A stretch of DNA of 63,142 nt from Candidatus Treponema merdequi. Lineage in GTDB: Bacteria; Spirochaetota; Spirochaetia; Treponematales; Treponemataceae. Below, piece by piece: positions 40,439-49,280 of the stretch (positions within the stretch are counted from its first letter, which is position 1; each line of letters starts with the position of its first letter). The position numbers and the translations under genes are program-made. The notes beneath the pieces were generated by a model that saw only the letters and a list, made by a program, of their open reading frames with translations, ran no database searches and was not told where the DNA came from. The stretch is taken from NCBI GenBank assembly GCA_018064525.1, contig JAGHVB010000008.1, positions 1-63,142 on the forward strand, given 5' to 3'.

Positions 40439-41398
40439 ATGAAAAAGACAGTACTTTTAAGTTTTTTAATTGCATTGGTATCTGTTGCTCTTGCAGCTGC
40501 TGATGTGTATACAATGTATGATCCTTCGTATGTATATACAAGAAATGGAAATAATCTTGTATGGCTTGCAACAATTGATGCTGGTTATTGTTTTGATTCA
40601 ATCAGCGAAGAATTTGTTCCTGAGAAAGTATCCGGCGGAGCAAATACAAAGAAAAATGTTTTTGCAAAGGTTTCTTACAAAGGACAGGAAGCATGGATTA
40701 TTAAAAGCGGACTTTTAGAAACAGATTATTTGAAAAGAGTTCAAGGTGCCGGAGTTATAACAGAAGATTGTGCTGTTTACACATGGAATAACAGAGCAAC
40801 TTTTGAAAATGTTGAACTTCCTGCAGGAACTGTAATTCTTATTGATTCAGAAGAAGCTTCTTATCAGACAGGTTTGAAGAAAATTTATTTCTTTGATGAT
40901 CAGGTTTTCTGGACTATAAGAAGTGCATATATTCTTTCAACAAAATATTCAGCTGATTCAGATGATTATGATGCAGTAGTTATTACAAAAACAGCACTCA
41001 GAAAAGATGTAAAAAAAGAAATGGAAATTATTACAAAACTTCTTTCTTCTGCTGAAGGTAAAGCCAGAGATGCTAAAATTGTTAAATATGTAAAAGATGC
41101 TTTGGATAAAGTTGAAGGAAACGATATTTCAAAAAGTCCTGTTTCTCCAGTACGCGGAATTTCAACTGGAACAATTAATTCTGACGGTTCAAAAGTAAAT
41201 GTCCGTGAGACTCCTGGAAAAAATGGAAAAATCGTAGGTCATCTTAACGATGGTACAAGAATTGATATTTCTGAATATACAGAGATGAAAGAAACAATTG
41301 CCGGTGAAGAATCTTCATGGTATAAAGTTTCTTGTGGCGGCGAAGATTCTGTAGAAGGATGGATCTTCGGTTCTGCAATTAAATGGGATGAACCGTAA
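40439..41398 (+). CDS. Secreted protein with C-terminal bacterial SH3 domain
   Basis: 319 residues from ATG 40439; GGGAG lies upstream. The signal peptide is MKKTVLLSFLIALVSVALAAA. The N-terminal region (DVYTMYDPSYVYTRNGNNLVWLATIDAG) parallels the preceding lipoprotein (VSIYDKAGVFVLNDEKKLKWVGSLPKG), so the two genes look like diverged duplicates. The C-terminal about 75 residues form a bacterial SH3 domain (SKVNVRETPGKNGKIVGHL, WYKVSCGG, EGWIFGSAIKW), a fold that often binds peptidoglycan. A cell-wall sensing or anchoring role in the periplasm is plausible. A terminator follows. Confidence 0.82.
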   Translation: MKKTVLLSFLIALVSVALAAADVYTMYDPSYVYTRNGNNLVWLATIDAGYCFDSISEEFVPEKVSGGANTKKNVFAKVSYKGQEAWIIKSGLLETDYLKRVQGAGVITEDCAVYTWNNRATFENVELPAGTVILIDSEEASYQTGLKKIYFFDDQVFWTIRSAYILSTKYSADSDDYDAVVITKTALRKDVKKEMEIITKLLSSAEGKARDAKIVKYVKDALDKVEGNDISKSPVSPVRGISTGTINSDGSKVNVRETPGKNGKIVGHLNDGTRIDISEYTEMKETIAGEESSWYKVSCGGEDSVEGWIFGSAIKWDEP

Positions 41399-41418
41399 GT
41401 TTATCACTGATTGATATT

Positions 41419-41453
41419 AAAAAAGCCTTAGGTTTTGCCTGAGGCTTTTTTTT
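41419..41453 (+). terminator. Intrinsic terminator after the SH3 gene
   Basis: A 12-base-pair stem (41421-41432 with 41438-41449, one G-U) around TTTTG with a T tail to 41453. The next promoter's -35 box lies inside it. Confidence 0.88.
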
Positions 41454-41470
41454 GTGCTATAATGATTTTT
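41435..41470 (+). promoter_or_regulatory. Leaderless-type promoter of the metallo-hydrolase gene
   Basis: TTGCCT (41435-41440), 17 bases, consensus TATAAT (41458-41463), 7 bases, ATG 41471. The -35 overlaps the loop and right arm of the preceding terminator. No ribosome-binding site is present. Confidence 0.65.
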
Positions 41471-42394
41471 ATGAAATTGACTTTGATGGGAAGCGGAACA
41501 AGTCACGGTGTTCCGGTTGTAGCCTGTAATTGTGATGTCTGTAAATCGACAGATCCAAAAAACAAAAGATATCGTGCGAGTGCCTGCGTATCAGACGGCG
41601 AAGTGAATATCGTTGTTGATACAGGTCCTGAGTTCCGTCTGCAGGCGGTAAGACAGGGGCTTATGACTCTTGATGCAATTTTGATGACGCACGGGCACGC
41701 AGATCACCTTCACGGACTTGATGACATACGCCGTTTTTCGAGCACAAAGCTTAACGGAGTCTGGCATAAACAGACAAGTTGGTTTGATCTCGTTCTTCAC
41801 CGTCATGGAGACGGAATCAAAGTCTTTGCAAATAAAAAAGCAACAAAATCAATTTTGTCACACTTCGACTATGTTTTCAAAAAAACTCAGAAGGGCGGCG
41901 GAAAACCACGCTTTGACCTCTGGCCAGTCGAAGAGTTTTCAGAAAAAAATCCGATTACAATCGGTGACCTCAAAATCATTCCGATCGAAATGATGCATGG
42001 AACACTTCCTGCGACAGGTTACCTTTTTACTAAAACAGATTCTGCGGGGCTTGTACATTCCATTTTATACCTGACAGACTTAAGCAGCATCTCGGAAAAA
42101 TCAATCGACATCATCAACCGAAACAAAGGCTCGCTCGAGCACCTCGTAATCGACGCACTCCGCGTTAAACCGCATTCCACTCACTTCTGCTTTGACGACG
42201 CGCTCGCCTGTGCCGAAAAACTCGCGCCACGCCACACCTGGTTTACGCACCTGACCCACGACCTGTCGCACGACGGCGTTCAAAAGTACATCGACGATCA
42301 TCTTTCGTCTTATCCTGTTTTAAGTGGAATTTGCGAAAACGGCGGCTCCGTTGCACCAGGATTTGATACACTTGAACTTGATGGCGGGGTGTGA
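41471..42394 (+). CDS. Metallo-beta-lactamase-fold hydrolase (PhnP-like)
   Basis: 307 residues from ATG 41471; an ATG nine bases upstream lies in the -10 box. The metal-binding motif is THGHADHLHGLDD (HxHxDH), with further His ligands in MMHGT and in HSTHFCFDDA or HTWFTHLTHD. The N-terminal GSGTSHGVPVVACNCDVCKS with paired cysteines matches the PhnP/phosphodiesterase branch of the family, which cleaves cyclic phosphodiesters. The 3' half shows an unusually C/G-rich codon choice compared with neighbouring genes. The exact substrate is unknown. Confidence 0.82.
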   Translation: MKLTLMGSGTSHGVPVVACNCDVCKSTDPKNKRYRASACVSDGEVNIVVDTGPEFRLQAVRQGLMTLDAILMTHGHADHLHGLDDIRRFSSTKLNGVWHKQTSWFDLVLHRHGDGIKVFANKKATKSILSHFDYVFKKTQKGGGKPRFDLWPVEEFSEKNPITIGDLKIIPIEMMHGTLPATGYLFTKTDSAGLVHSILYLTDLSSISEKSIDIINRNKGSLEHLVIDALRVKPHSTHFCFDDALACAEKLAPRHTWFTHLTHDLSHDGVQKYIDDHLSSYPVLSGICENGGSVAPGFDTLELDGGV

Positions 42395-42420
42395 AAATTC
42401 CACTTAAAACTTTTGATATA

Positions 42421-42452
42421 TTGACATAAACTGTGATTTTCTGTACTATAAT
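42421..42452 (+). promoter_or_regulatory. Strong promoter of rpmB
   Basis: Consensus TTGACA (42421-42426) with TACTAT at 17-base spacing, overlapping TATAAT (42447-42452). It drives a leader of about 30 bases with a normal ribosome-binding site. Confidence 0.7.
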
Positions 42453-42490
42453 GAAACTCACGTTGTATATTAATAAGGTAGGTGAAATAT

Positions 42491-42712
42491 ATGTCTAGAA
42501 CTTGTGATGTTTGCGGAAAAGCTCCTTTGCACGGCTGCAAAGTTAGTAAGACTTATAATCATACAAAACGCACATGGCGTCCTAATTTGCTCAAAGTAAA
42601 GACAGAAATCGGTGGAACAACACGCACTCTTAACGTTTGTACACGCTGTCTCCGCAGTGGTTTTGTAGAAAAGAAAGTTCGTGTTCCAAAAGAAACACCA
42701 GCTAACAACTAA
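42491..42712 (+). CDS. rpmB: 50S ribosomal protein L28
   Basis: 73 residues from ATG 42491 with AAGGTAGGTG upstream. The protein is a component of the large ribosomal subunit. It has the typical start SRTCDVCGKAPLHGCKVSKTYNHTKR and a second CxxC (VCTRC), so this is the zinc-binding, Cys-containing form. It is monocistronic, flanked by a strong promoter and a terminator, which fits a highly expressed gene. Confidence 0.96.
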   Translation: MSRTCDVCGKAPLHGCKVSKTYNHTKRTWRPNLLKVKTEIGGTTRTLNVCTRCLRSGFVEKKVRVPKETPANN

Positions 42713-42745
42713 TTTCTTTTCGAAAATTACGATTAGCAAATTGAC

Positions 42746-42774
42746 AACCTGTTCGATGCTGAACAGGTTTTTTT
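42746..42774 (+). terminator. Intrinsic terminator of rpmB
   Basis: AACCTGTTC (42746-42754) pairs perfectly with GAACAGGTT (42761-42769), six-base loop, then T tract. Confidence 0.9.
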
Positions 42775-42814
42775 ATTTTAAAGTGGAATTTGCCAGACTG
42801 CGATTTGTGTAAAA

Positions 42815-42850
42815 AAAAAAGATGTCGGTTTGTAAACTGACATCTTTTTT
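42815..42850 (-). terminator. Terminator of the degP-uvrB operon
   Basis: AAAAAAGATGTC pairs with GACATCTTTTTT across 42815-42850, with a partly paired loop. On the minus strand it ends in ten T and lies 19 bases beyond the uvrB stop. Confidence 0.85.
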
Positions 42851-42868
42851 AATGCCCGGGCGGGCTGT

Positions 42869-44866
42869 CTATTTTCCATAAGTCTTTTCGATTTCTAAAA
42901 TCTGGTCGCGGACTTCGGCTGCCATTTCGTATTCCATATTTTCGGCATATTCTTCCATCTGTTTTTTAAGAGCTGCAACGAGTTTTTTTCTTTCTTTCGG
43001 ATTAAAGAGATTTGCATTTTTCTTGAGCGCTGCAAGTTCGATTTCAACCTGTTCTTTTGCTTCTTCTTTTTCGTGTTCGAGAATATCTTCAATTGCTTTT
43101 TTGATTGTCTTTGGCGTAATACCGTGTTCTTTGTTGTACTGTTCCTGAATTGCGCGTCTTCTTTTTGTTTCTGCAATTGCTTCTTTCATCGCATCGCTTT
43201 CACGGTCTGCATACATTACGACTTTTCCGTCTGCGTTACGCGCCGCGCGTCCGATAATCTGAATCAGGGAAGTTGCAGAACGCAGAAATCCGATTTTATC
43301 TGCATCCAAAAGTGCGATGAAAGAAACTTCCGGTAAATCGATTCCTTCACGCAGAAGGTTGATTCCGATTAAGACATCGATTTCACCGAGACGGAGCGAT
43401 TTTAATATTTCGACTCTTTCAAATGTATCGATTTCTGAATGAATGTATTTTACTTTTAAGTTTAATTCTGTGAGGTAATCTGTTAAATCTTCTGCCATTT
43501 TTTTTGTAAGTGTCAGGATTAAACTTCGTTCACCTTTTTCAATTCTTGCCTGAACTTCGTTATAGATGTCTTTCATCTGTCCTTCGCTTGGACGGACTTC
43601 GATAATAGGATCCAAAAGTCCTGTCGGACGGATAAGCTGTTCTACAATCTGTGTGCTCTGTTTGATTTCTTCTTCTCGCGGTGTTGCAGTAACATAGATT
43701 ACCTGGTTCAATTTTTTTTCAAATTCTGCAAACTTGAGCGGCCTGTTGTCGAGCGCACTCGGGAGTCGAAAGCCAAAGTCAACGAGATTCTGTTTTCTGC
43801 TTCTGTCTCCTTCGTACATTGCGCCGATCTGTGGAACTGAAACATGTGCTTCATCAATCATGCATAAAAAGTCATCAGGAAAATAATGAAGAAGTGTTGC
43901 AGGCGGGTCGCCGCGGTTTCTTCCGGAGATAGGACCTGAGTAGTTTTCAATTCCACTGCAGTAACCCATTTCTTTCATCATTTCAATATCGTAAGTGACG
44001 CGTGTCTTTAATCTTTCTGCTTCTAAAAGTTTTCCCTGCGCTCGAAGTTCTTCTACGCGGCTGACCATTTCATTGTTGATTTTTTCTGTTGCAGATAAAA
44101 GATAATCCTGCGGTACTACGAAGTGTTTTGCAGGATAGATTACAGTTTCTTCAAGTTCTTCGACAGTCTCTCCTGTCAGAACATTAAAACGTCTGATTCT
44201 TGAAACTTCATCCCATTCGAGTTCAATTTTATATGCTTCGTCTGTTTCCATGTAAGCAGGAAAGATGTCGATTGTGTCACCTTTGATGCGGAAGTTTCCG
44301 CGGTCCATAGTGACATCGTTTCGTGAATATTGAAGAGATATAAGCTGCTTTGAAAGTTCCTGAAGATCGAGTGCCTGACCTTTATCGATGTGAATGCGCA
44401 TGTCTTTGTACAAGTCCGGCATTCCAAGTCCGTAAATGCACGAGACTGTTGCAATGACGATTACATCGCGTCGTTCCATCAGTGAATAAGTTGCACTCAA
44501 TCTCATGCGGTCAATTTCGCGGTTGATGTCTACTTCTTTTTCGATGTATAAGTCTCTTGCCGGAACATAAGCTTCCGGCTGATAGTAATCATAATATGAG
44601 ACAAAATATTCTACTGCGTTTTCTGGAAAGAAAGTTTTAAATTCTTTGTAGAGCTGTGCACTCAAAGTTTTGTTGTGGCTTATAATCAAGGTCGGACGCT
44701 GAACTTTTTCAATGATTTTTGCCATCGTAAAAGTTTTTCCGCTTCCGGTAACTCCTTTGAGTGTCTGGTAGCGGTCGCCGCGTAAAAATCCTTCTGATAA
44801 TTTTTCAATCGCCTGAGGCTGGTCCCCTGACGGTTCAAACTCTGAATGAACTATAAATTTTTTCAT
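42869..44866 (-). CDS. uvrB: Excinuclease ABC subunit B
   Basis: 665 residues, the usual length. UvrB verifies damage and positions the nuclease in nucleotide excision repair. Motifs: Walker A GVTGSGKTFT, damage-probing beta-hairpin region YYDYYQPEAYVPARDLYIEKE (given only as its site near 90-110), DEAH as MIDEAHVSVPQ, motif VI IIGRAARN, and the C-terminal UVR helices (LKKQMEEYAENMEYEMAAEV) that bind UvrC or UvrA. Its ATG overlaps the degP stop by four bases, so it is translated with the protease. uvrA and uvrC are not in the window. Confidence 0.97.
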   Translation of the reverse strand: MKKFIVHSEFEPSGDQPQAIEKLSEGFLRGDRYQTLKGVTGSGKTFTMAKIIEKVQRPTLIISHNKTLSAQLYKEFKTFFPENAVEYFVSYYDYYQPEAYVPARDLYIEKEVDINREIDRMRLSATYSLMERRDVIVIATVSCIYGLGMPDLYKDMRIHIDKGQALDLQELSKQLISLQYSRNDVTMDRGNFRIKGDTIDIFPAYMETDEAYKIELEWDEVSRIRRFNVLTGETVEELEETVIYPAKHFVVPQDYLLSATEKINNEMVSRVEELRAQGKLLEAERLKTRVTYDIEMMKEMGYCSGIENYSGPISGRNRGDPPATLLHYFPDDFLCMIDEAHVSVPQIGAMYEGDRSRKQNLVDFGFRLPSALDNRPLKFAEFEKKLNQVIYVTATPREEEIKQSTQIVEQLIRPTGLLDPIIEVRPSEGQMKDIYNEVQARIEKGERSLILTLTKKMAEDLTDYLTELNLKVKYIHSEIDTFERVEILKSLRLGEIDVLIGINLLREGIDLPEVSFIALLDADKIGFLRSATSLIQIIGRAARNADGKVVMYADRESDAMKEAIAETKRRRAIQEQYNKEHGITPKTIKKAIEDILEHEKEEAKEQVEIELAALKKNANLFNPKERKKLVAALKKQMEEYAENMEYEMAAEVRDQILEIEKTYGK

Positions 44867-46122
44867 ATTTCTTTTCTGTCGGCAACAAGTGTTACAGTTA
44901 TTTTAATGTCTTTTTTATTTCTGTGAACTGTGATGGTAACATTTTCTCCCGGTCGTTTACTTTCGAGAAGTGAAAAATAATCTGCAAGTGTTGCAACTTT
45001 GACTCCGTCAATTGCTGTGATGATGTCGCCGCCAAGATAAATTGTTCTTGGATTTCTTGCGCCATAGCGGACTGCCTGTGTTCCGCCTTTGATTCCGGCT
45101 TTGTCTGCATTTCCGTTTGAAATTATCTGAGAAACGAGAACACCAGTGTTTATGTCGAGATTTGCGTAGTTTGCAATTGCATTGTTGATCTGAACAAGTT
45201 CTGCCTGTAAGATTCCGCGCTGTACAGCTCCAAACTGAAGAAGATCTTTTACGACACGCTGTGCAGTTGAAGCTGGAACTGCAAAACCTACGCCGGCGTT
45301 GTTTCCGCTTGAAGAATAAATCATCGTGTTGATGCCGATCATTTTTCCATTTGTATCCAGAAGCGGTCCACCAGAGTTTCCTGGATTGATTGCGGTATCA
45401 GTCTGAACCATATCGCGTATGATTGTGTTTGCTGAGTTCTGAATCGGACGTCCAAGACTTGAAACAATGCCTGTGGTCATTGTTCTTTCAAGTCCAAAAG
45501 GGTTTCCGATAGCAATTACTTTCTGCCCTACTTTGAGTGTTTTTGAATCTCCAAAACCTATTGTCTTTAAAACAGTTCCTGACGGCGGAGTGAATTTCAA
45601 AACGGCAATGTCTGATTCTTCATCCTGACCGACAACTGTTCCTTCGTATTGAGTTCCATCAGAAAGTGAAATATAAATTTTTGTCGCGTCGGAAATGACA
45701 TGTACATTTGTAACGACATAACCTCGTGCATCAATAATTGAACCTGAACCTGAACCGCCGTTTTCTACGACAGGTTCAAGAAACCAGTTTACACCCATTA
45801 CCTGAGTTGTAATATTTACGACAGCTTCATTGCATTTTTCGTAAACATTGATGTTTTGAAGTTCATCCTGAGTGTATTTTGTCTGAGAAGAATTTACTTC
45901 GAGAGTTGTGAGCGTGTCGTCGATAACAGGAAGCGCATTTTCATTTGTTTCGAGTTTGAAATCGGAAGTGATGGCTGTTATTTCTGCCTGCGACGGTGTA
46001 TCGGCTGTGTTTGTTTTTTTGTTATGGAATATTGCAGTACTGATTGCTGCTGTAAGTACAGCTGCGCTGACTGCTGTAATTGATGCTGTTTTGATTAATT
46101 GTTTTGTTGAATAAAGTCTCAT
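44863..46122 (-). CDS. degP: HtrA/DegP-family serine protease with one PDZ domain
   Basis: 419 residues with an N-terminal membrane anchor or signal (IKTASITAVSAAVLTAAI). It is a periplasmic quality-control protease. The trypsin-like domain has the catalytic triad H141 (VTNVHVISDA), D171 (ESDIAVLKF) and S250 (NPGNSGGPLLD). A single PDZ domain follows (GVLVSQIISNGNADKAGIKGG, VTITVHRNKKDIKITVTL), as in DegS/HtrA-type proteins; DegP proper has two. It leads an operon with uvrB, an unusual pairing of envelope stress and DNA repair. Confidence 0.93.
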   Translation of the reverse strand: MRLYSTKQLIKTASITAVSAAVLTAAISTAIFHNKKTNTADTPSQAEITAITSDFKLETNENALPVIDDTLTTLEVNSSQTKYTQDELQNINVYEKCNEAVVNITTQVMGVNWFLEPVVENGGSGSGSIIDARGYVVTNVHVISDATKIYISLSDGTQYEGTVVGQDEESDIAVLKFTPPSGTVLKTIGFGDSKTLKVGQKVIAIGNPFGLERTMTTGIVSSLGRPIQNSANTIIRDMVQTDTAINPGNSGGPLLDTNGKMIGINTMIYSSSGNNAGVGFAVPASTAQRVVKDLLQFGAVQRGILQAELVQINNAIANYANLDINTGVLVSQIISNGNADKAGIKGGTQAVRYGARNPRTIYLGGDIITAIDGVKVATLADYFSLLESKRPGENVTITVHRNKKDIKITVTLVADRKEI

Positions 46123-46157
46123 ATTTGTATTTTAGTAAGTTTGGGGAATGATGTCTA
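46123..46157 (-). promoter_or_regulatory. Predicted leaderless promoter of degP-uvrB
   Basis: On the minus strand TAGACA (46152-46157), 17 bases, TAAAAT (46129-46134), 6 bases, ATG 46122. No ribosome-binding site is present. Divergent from the promoter at 46195. Confidence 0.6.
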
Positions 46158-46194
46158 TTAAAATTTTTTAGTGGAATAGTTTGAAAAAACGCAT

Positions 46195-46206
46195 TAAAAT
46201 AAAATT
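46195..46206 (+). promoter_or_regulatory. -10 box of a predicted leaderless lipoprotein transcript
   Basis: TAAAAT (46195-46200) then 6 bases to ATG 46207. The -35 region (TGGAAT, 46172-46177) is weak and lies in an AGTGGAAT motif. Confidence 0.4.
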
Positions 46207-46644
46207 ATGAAAAACGTGATGTTGATTTCTGCAGTTGTGCTTTTTTTATCTGCAATTCTCTCGTGCGAATCAGATGATTTTGAAACATTGAAAGACCGTA
46301 ATTCTAATTCGATTACAATGCAGGTTTCGAGAGAAACTGAAACTGAAACTTTAGTCGAAATTACAGATGACGAACTTTTATTACCGGAATCAGTTTCTGA
46401 AATCAGCAGATTCAGTACTGGAATTGTAATAAAGACAGCAGTTCCAAAACAGAATGTTTATTTAAATAAAATCTATCGTGGAAAAACTCCTCTTGCTGTC
46501 AATGATCTTGTCGAAGGTTTTTATGAACTTTCGATTGAATATGTAAATACCGAAGATGCGTTAAAAAATAATAAAACAGTTAAAAAAAATTATCTAATCA
46601 ATGTGAAATATGGTGAAGTTCAGAATTATTATTTTGGAGAATAA
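46207..46644 (+). CDS. Small lipoprotein with a PEGA-like domain
   Basis: 145 residues. The lipoprotein signal is MKNVMLISAVVLFLSAILSC with lipobox AILSC. The C-terminal about 65 residues (VIKTAVPKQNVYLNKIYRGKTPLAVNDLVEGFYELSIEY) fit a PEGA-type beta-domain, in which a strand is followed by a G-K-T-P-L turn and a G-x-Y/H-x-L/V strand; such domains are common in spirochaete surface proteins. It lies 3 bases before the GH2 gene, so it may be cotranscribed and help hold substrate or enzyme at the surface. Confidence 0.75.
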   Translation: MKNVMLISAVVLFLSAILSCESDDFETLKDRNSNSITMQVSRETETETLVEITDDELLLPESVSEISRFSTGIVIKTAVPKQNVYLNKIYRGKTPLAVNDLVEGFYELSIEYVNTEDALKNNKTVKKNYLINVKYGEVQNYYFGE

Positions 46645-46647
46645 GGT

Positions 46648-49158
46648 TTGAGAATATATCTGAATAATTCATGGCAGTTTACTCCTGTTTTTGAAAAGTC
46701 AATTCTTTTAAAGAAAGTTCCGGCAAAAATACAATTTGAAAATGTTGATATTCCTCATTCGGTTTCCTTAACACCGTTTAATTATTTTTCAGAAACTGAA
46801 TATGAAAAAGTTTCGGGCTATAGAAAAACTTTTAAGACACTTTCTGAATGGAAAAATAAAAAAATATTTTTAACTTTCGAAGGAGCCGCGCATGAGACAG
46901 AGGTTTATCTTAACGGAAAACTTCTTGGCATTCATAGTTCGGGATATACTGCTTTTACTTTTGAATTGACTTCATTTCTTGAGCCTGCAGGTAAAGAAAA
47001 TGTTCTTGCTGTAAAACTCGACAGTCGGGAATCTCTTGATATTCCTCCTTTTGGTCATGCGATTGATTATTTAACTTATGGTGGAATTTACAGGGATGTT
47101 TATCTTGATGTTAAAAATAAATTTTTTATTGAAGATGTTTTTGTTCGTACAAAAGATATTTTATGTACGGTTGATGTGACGCTGAATGATTTTGTTCAAG
47201 AGGAATGCGAAATTGATGTTAAAGTTTTTAAGTGGAATGGTGAAGATTTAAAAAATAATTCAGAAAATGAAAAATTAAGTTCTAAAAAGAAAAATGCAGA
47301 AATAAATTCCACTCAAATAAAAACTAAGAACAATCAGAAAAATTATCAGCTGCAATTTACTGTTCCGAATGCAGAAAAGTGGTCGCCTGAAACTCCGGAA
47401 TTATATTTTGTTAAAGTTAGACTTCAAAAAAATATAGTTACGCATAATAAAAAGATTTTTGATACCGACAGTTTGATTGATTTTAAAATAATTCGTTTTG
47501 GTTTTCGCGATATTGAAATGAAGGCTGATGGTTTTTATCTGAATGGTAAAAAATATAAAATCCGCGGACTCGACAGGCATCAGTCATTTGCTTATGCCGG
47601 TTATGCAATGCCGAAAAGTGTTCAGAGATTTGATGCAGATGTTTTGAAAAATGAATTGAAACTTAATGCAGTAAGAACTTCGCATTATCCTCAGAGTCAT
47701 GATTTTATTGATGCGTGCGATGAAAAAGGACTTCTGGTTTTTACAGAAATTCCGGGATGGCAGTTTATTGGAAAAAGTGATAAATGGCGGACTCTGTGTG
47801 TTAAAAATGTTGAAGAGATGGTTATGCAGTACAGAAATCATCCATCGATTTTTTTGTGGGGAGTCAGAATTAATGAATCACCTGATGATGATGAACTTTA
47901 CACTTTGACAAATGAAGTTGCACACCGCTGTGATCCGACTCGTCCGACTGGCGGTGTCCGCTGTATAAAAAAATCAAATCTTTTAGAAGATGTTTATACT
48001 TATAATGATTTTGTTCATCGTGGAATTAATGAAGGATGTGTTTCAAAAAAAGAAGTGACTTCTGATATGAAAAAAGCTTATTTGATTTCAGAATATTGCG
48101 GTCATATGTATTCCACAAAAATTTCTGATGATGACATTCATAAAACAGATCATGCTCTGAGACACGCAAAGGTTTTAAATGATGTCGCTTTACAGGATGA
48201 CATCGCCGGAAGTTTTGGCTGGTGTGCATTTGATTACAATACGCACAAAGATTTTGGAAGCGGTGACAGAATCTGCTATCACGGTGTAACGGATATGTTC
48301 AGAAATCCGAAGCCTGCTGCGGCAGTTTATAAAAGTCAGTGTGATGATGAACCGGTTCTTGAAATATCTTCTAACCTCGACACAGGGGATAAACCTGAAC
48401 TTCCGCGCGGATACAATTATATTTTTACAAATGCAGACAGTGTAAAAATGTATTTTAACGGGATTTTAATAAAAGAATATTTTATTAAAAATGAATGCAA
48501 TCCAGATGATAAATATATTAAAAAAAATATTGGTATAGAAAGATTTTCCGCTTTAAGATATCCGCCTGTTTTAATTGATGACTATATCGGAAACCGATTT
48601 GTCGATGAAGAAGGTTTATCAGAAAGTGTTTCAAAAGATGCAAAAATCGTTTTGAATTTTATTGCACTTAATAATCAGATAAAATTTCCTCCAAGGGTAA
48701 TGGCTGCGGCTGCACGCTGTTTTGTAAAAGGTATAAGTCCTGCAAAGCTGACAGCGTTGTATGAAAAGTATGTCAATTCATGGCGTAAAGAAAGGAATAT
48801 CTTTAAGTTTGAAGCATATAAAAATGAAAAACCTGTTAAGACAGTTTATAAAGGGCAGAGCGATGAAGTGAAACTTAAAGTTTCAAGTTCAACCGGAAAA
48901 TTAAAAATTGCAGAATCATACGATGCCGCTGTAATCAGAATTGCAGCGGCAGACAGATATGATAATGTTCTGCCATATTTTTCAGATTCTGTAAAATTGC
49001 AGACATCCGGTGCGGTTAAATTAATCGGACCTGATATCGTGCCATTGCGCGGCGGCTGTACTGGAACTTTTGTCAGAACCACAGGAAAAAAAGGAAAAGG
49101 TGTCCTGACTGTTGAATGTCGCGGAATGACAGAAAAGATTTGTTTTTCAGTTGAATAA
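46648..49158 (+). CDS. Glycoside hydrolase family 2 (beta-galactosidase/glucuronidase type)
   Basis: 836 residues, TTG start at 46648 preceded by GGAG and AAGG. Domains: N-terminal jelly-roll sugar-binding (YRKTFKTL, FEGAAHETEVYLNGKLLG, GGIYRDVYL), an immunoglobulin-like beta-sandwich (about 160-280), and the TIM-barrel catalytic domain (IRGLDRHQ, NAVRTSHYPQS). Acid/base E410 lies in RINESPD and nucleophile E482 in LISEYCGH. There is no signal peptide, so it likely works on imported oligosaccharides in the cytoplasm. GH2 enzymes cleave beta-galactosides, beta-glucuronides or beta-mannosides; the exact activity is open. A C-terminal domain of about 250 residues carries FFNGI-like loops typical of this subgroup. 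Confidence 0.9.
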   Translation: MRIYLNNSWQFTPVFEKSILLKKVPAKIQFENVDIPHSVSLTPFNYFSETEYEKVSGYRKTFKTLSEWKNKKIFLTFEGAAHETEVYLNGKLLGIHSSGYTAFTFELTSFLEPAGKENVLAVKLDSRESLDIPPFGHAIDYLTYGGIYRDVYLDVKNKFFIEDVFVRTKDILCTVDVTLNDFVQEECEIDVKVFKWNGEDLKNNSENEKLSSKKKNAEINSTQIKTKNNQKNYQLQFTVPNAEKWSPETPELYFVKVRLQKNIVTHNKKIFDTDSLIDFKIIRFGFRDIEMKADGFYLNGKKYKIRGLDRHQSFAYAGYAMPKSVQRFDADVLKNELKLNAVRTSHYPQSHDFIDACDEKGLLVFTEIPGWQFIGKSDKWRTLCVKNVEEMVMQYRNHPSIFLWGVRINESPDDDELYTLTNEVAHRCDPTRPTGGVRCIKKSNLLEDVYTYNDFVHRGINEGCVSKKEVTSDMKKAYLISEYCGHMYSTKISDDDIHKTDHALRHAKVLNDVALQDDIAGSFGWCAFDYNTHKDFGSGDRICYHGVTDMFRNPKPAAAVYKSQCDDEPVLEISSNLDTGDKPELPRGYNYIFTNADSVKMYFNGILIKEYFIKNECNPDDKYIKKNIGIERFSALRYPPVLIDDYIGNRFVDEEGLSESVSKDAKIVLNFIALNNQIKFPPRVMAAAARCFVKGISPAKLTALYEKYVNSWRKERNIFKFEAYKNEKPVKTVYKGQSDEVKLKVSSSTGKLKIAESYDAAVIRIAAADRYDNVLPYFSDSVKLQTSGAVKLIGPDIVPLRGGCTGTFVRTTGKKGKGVLTVECRGMTEKICFSVE

Positions 49159-49245
49159 AAATTCAGGTTGATAAGACAATACTGTTAATTAAAAATACTG
49201 ACGTATAACAACTTTTAAAAATGCAGCTGTTAAACTTTGGGTTTA

Positions 49246-49280
49246 TTGCACTTTTTTGTAAAAAGATGTAGTTTTGCGCT
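49246..49280 (+). promoter_or_regulatory. Predicted leaderless promoter of the MATE gene
   Basis: TTGCAC (49246-49251), 17 bases, TAGTTT (49269-49274), 6 bases, ATG 49281. The -10 box keeps only the TA...T core. No ribosome-binding site is present. Confidence 0.4.

Noticed and set aside
44863..46122. Calling the protease a two-PDZ DegP
   Set aside because: Only one PDZ domain fits in the 419 residues; the symbol degP is used loosely for the HtrA family.
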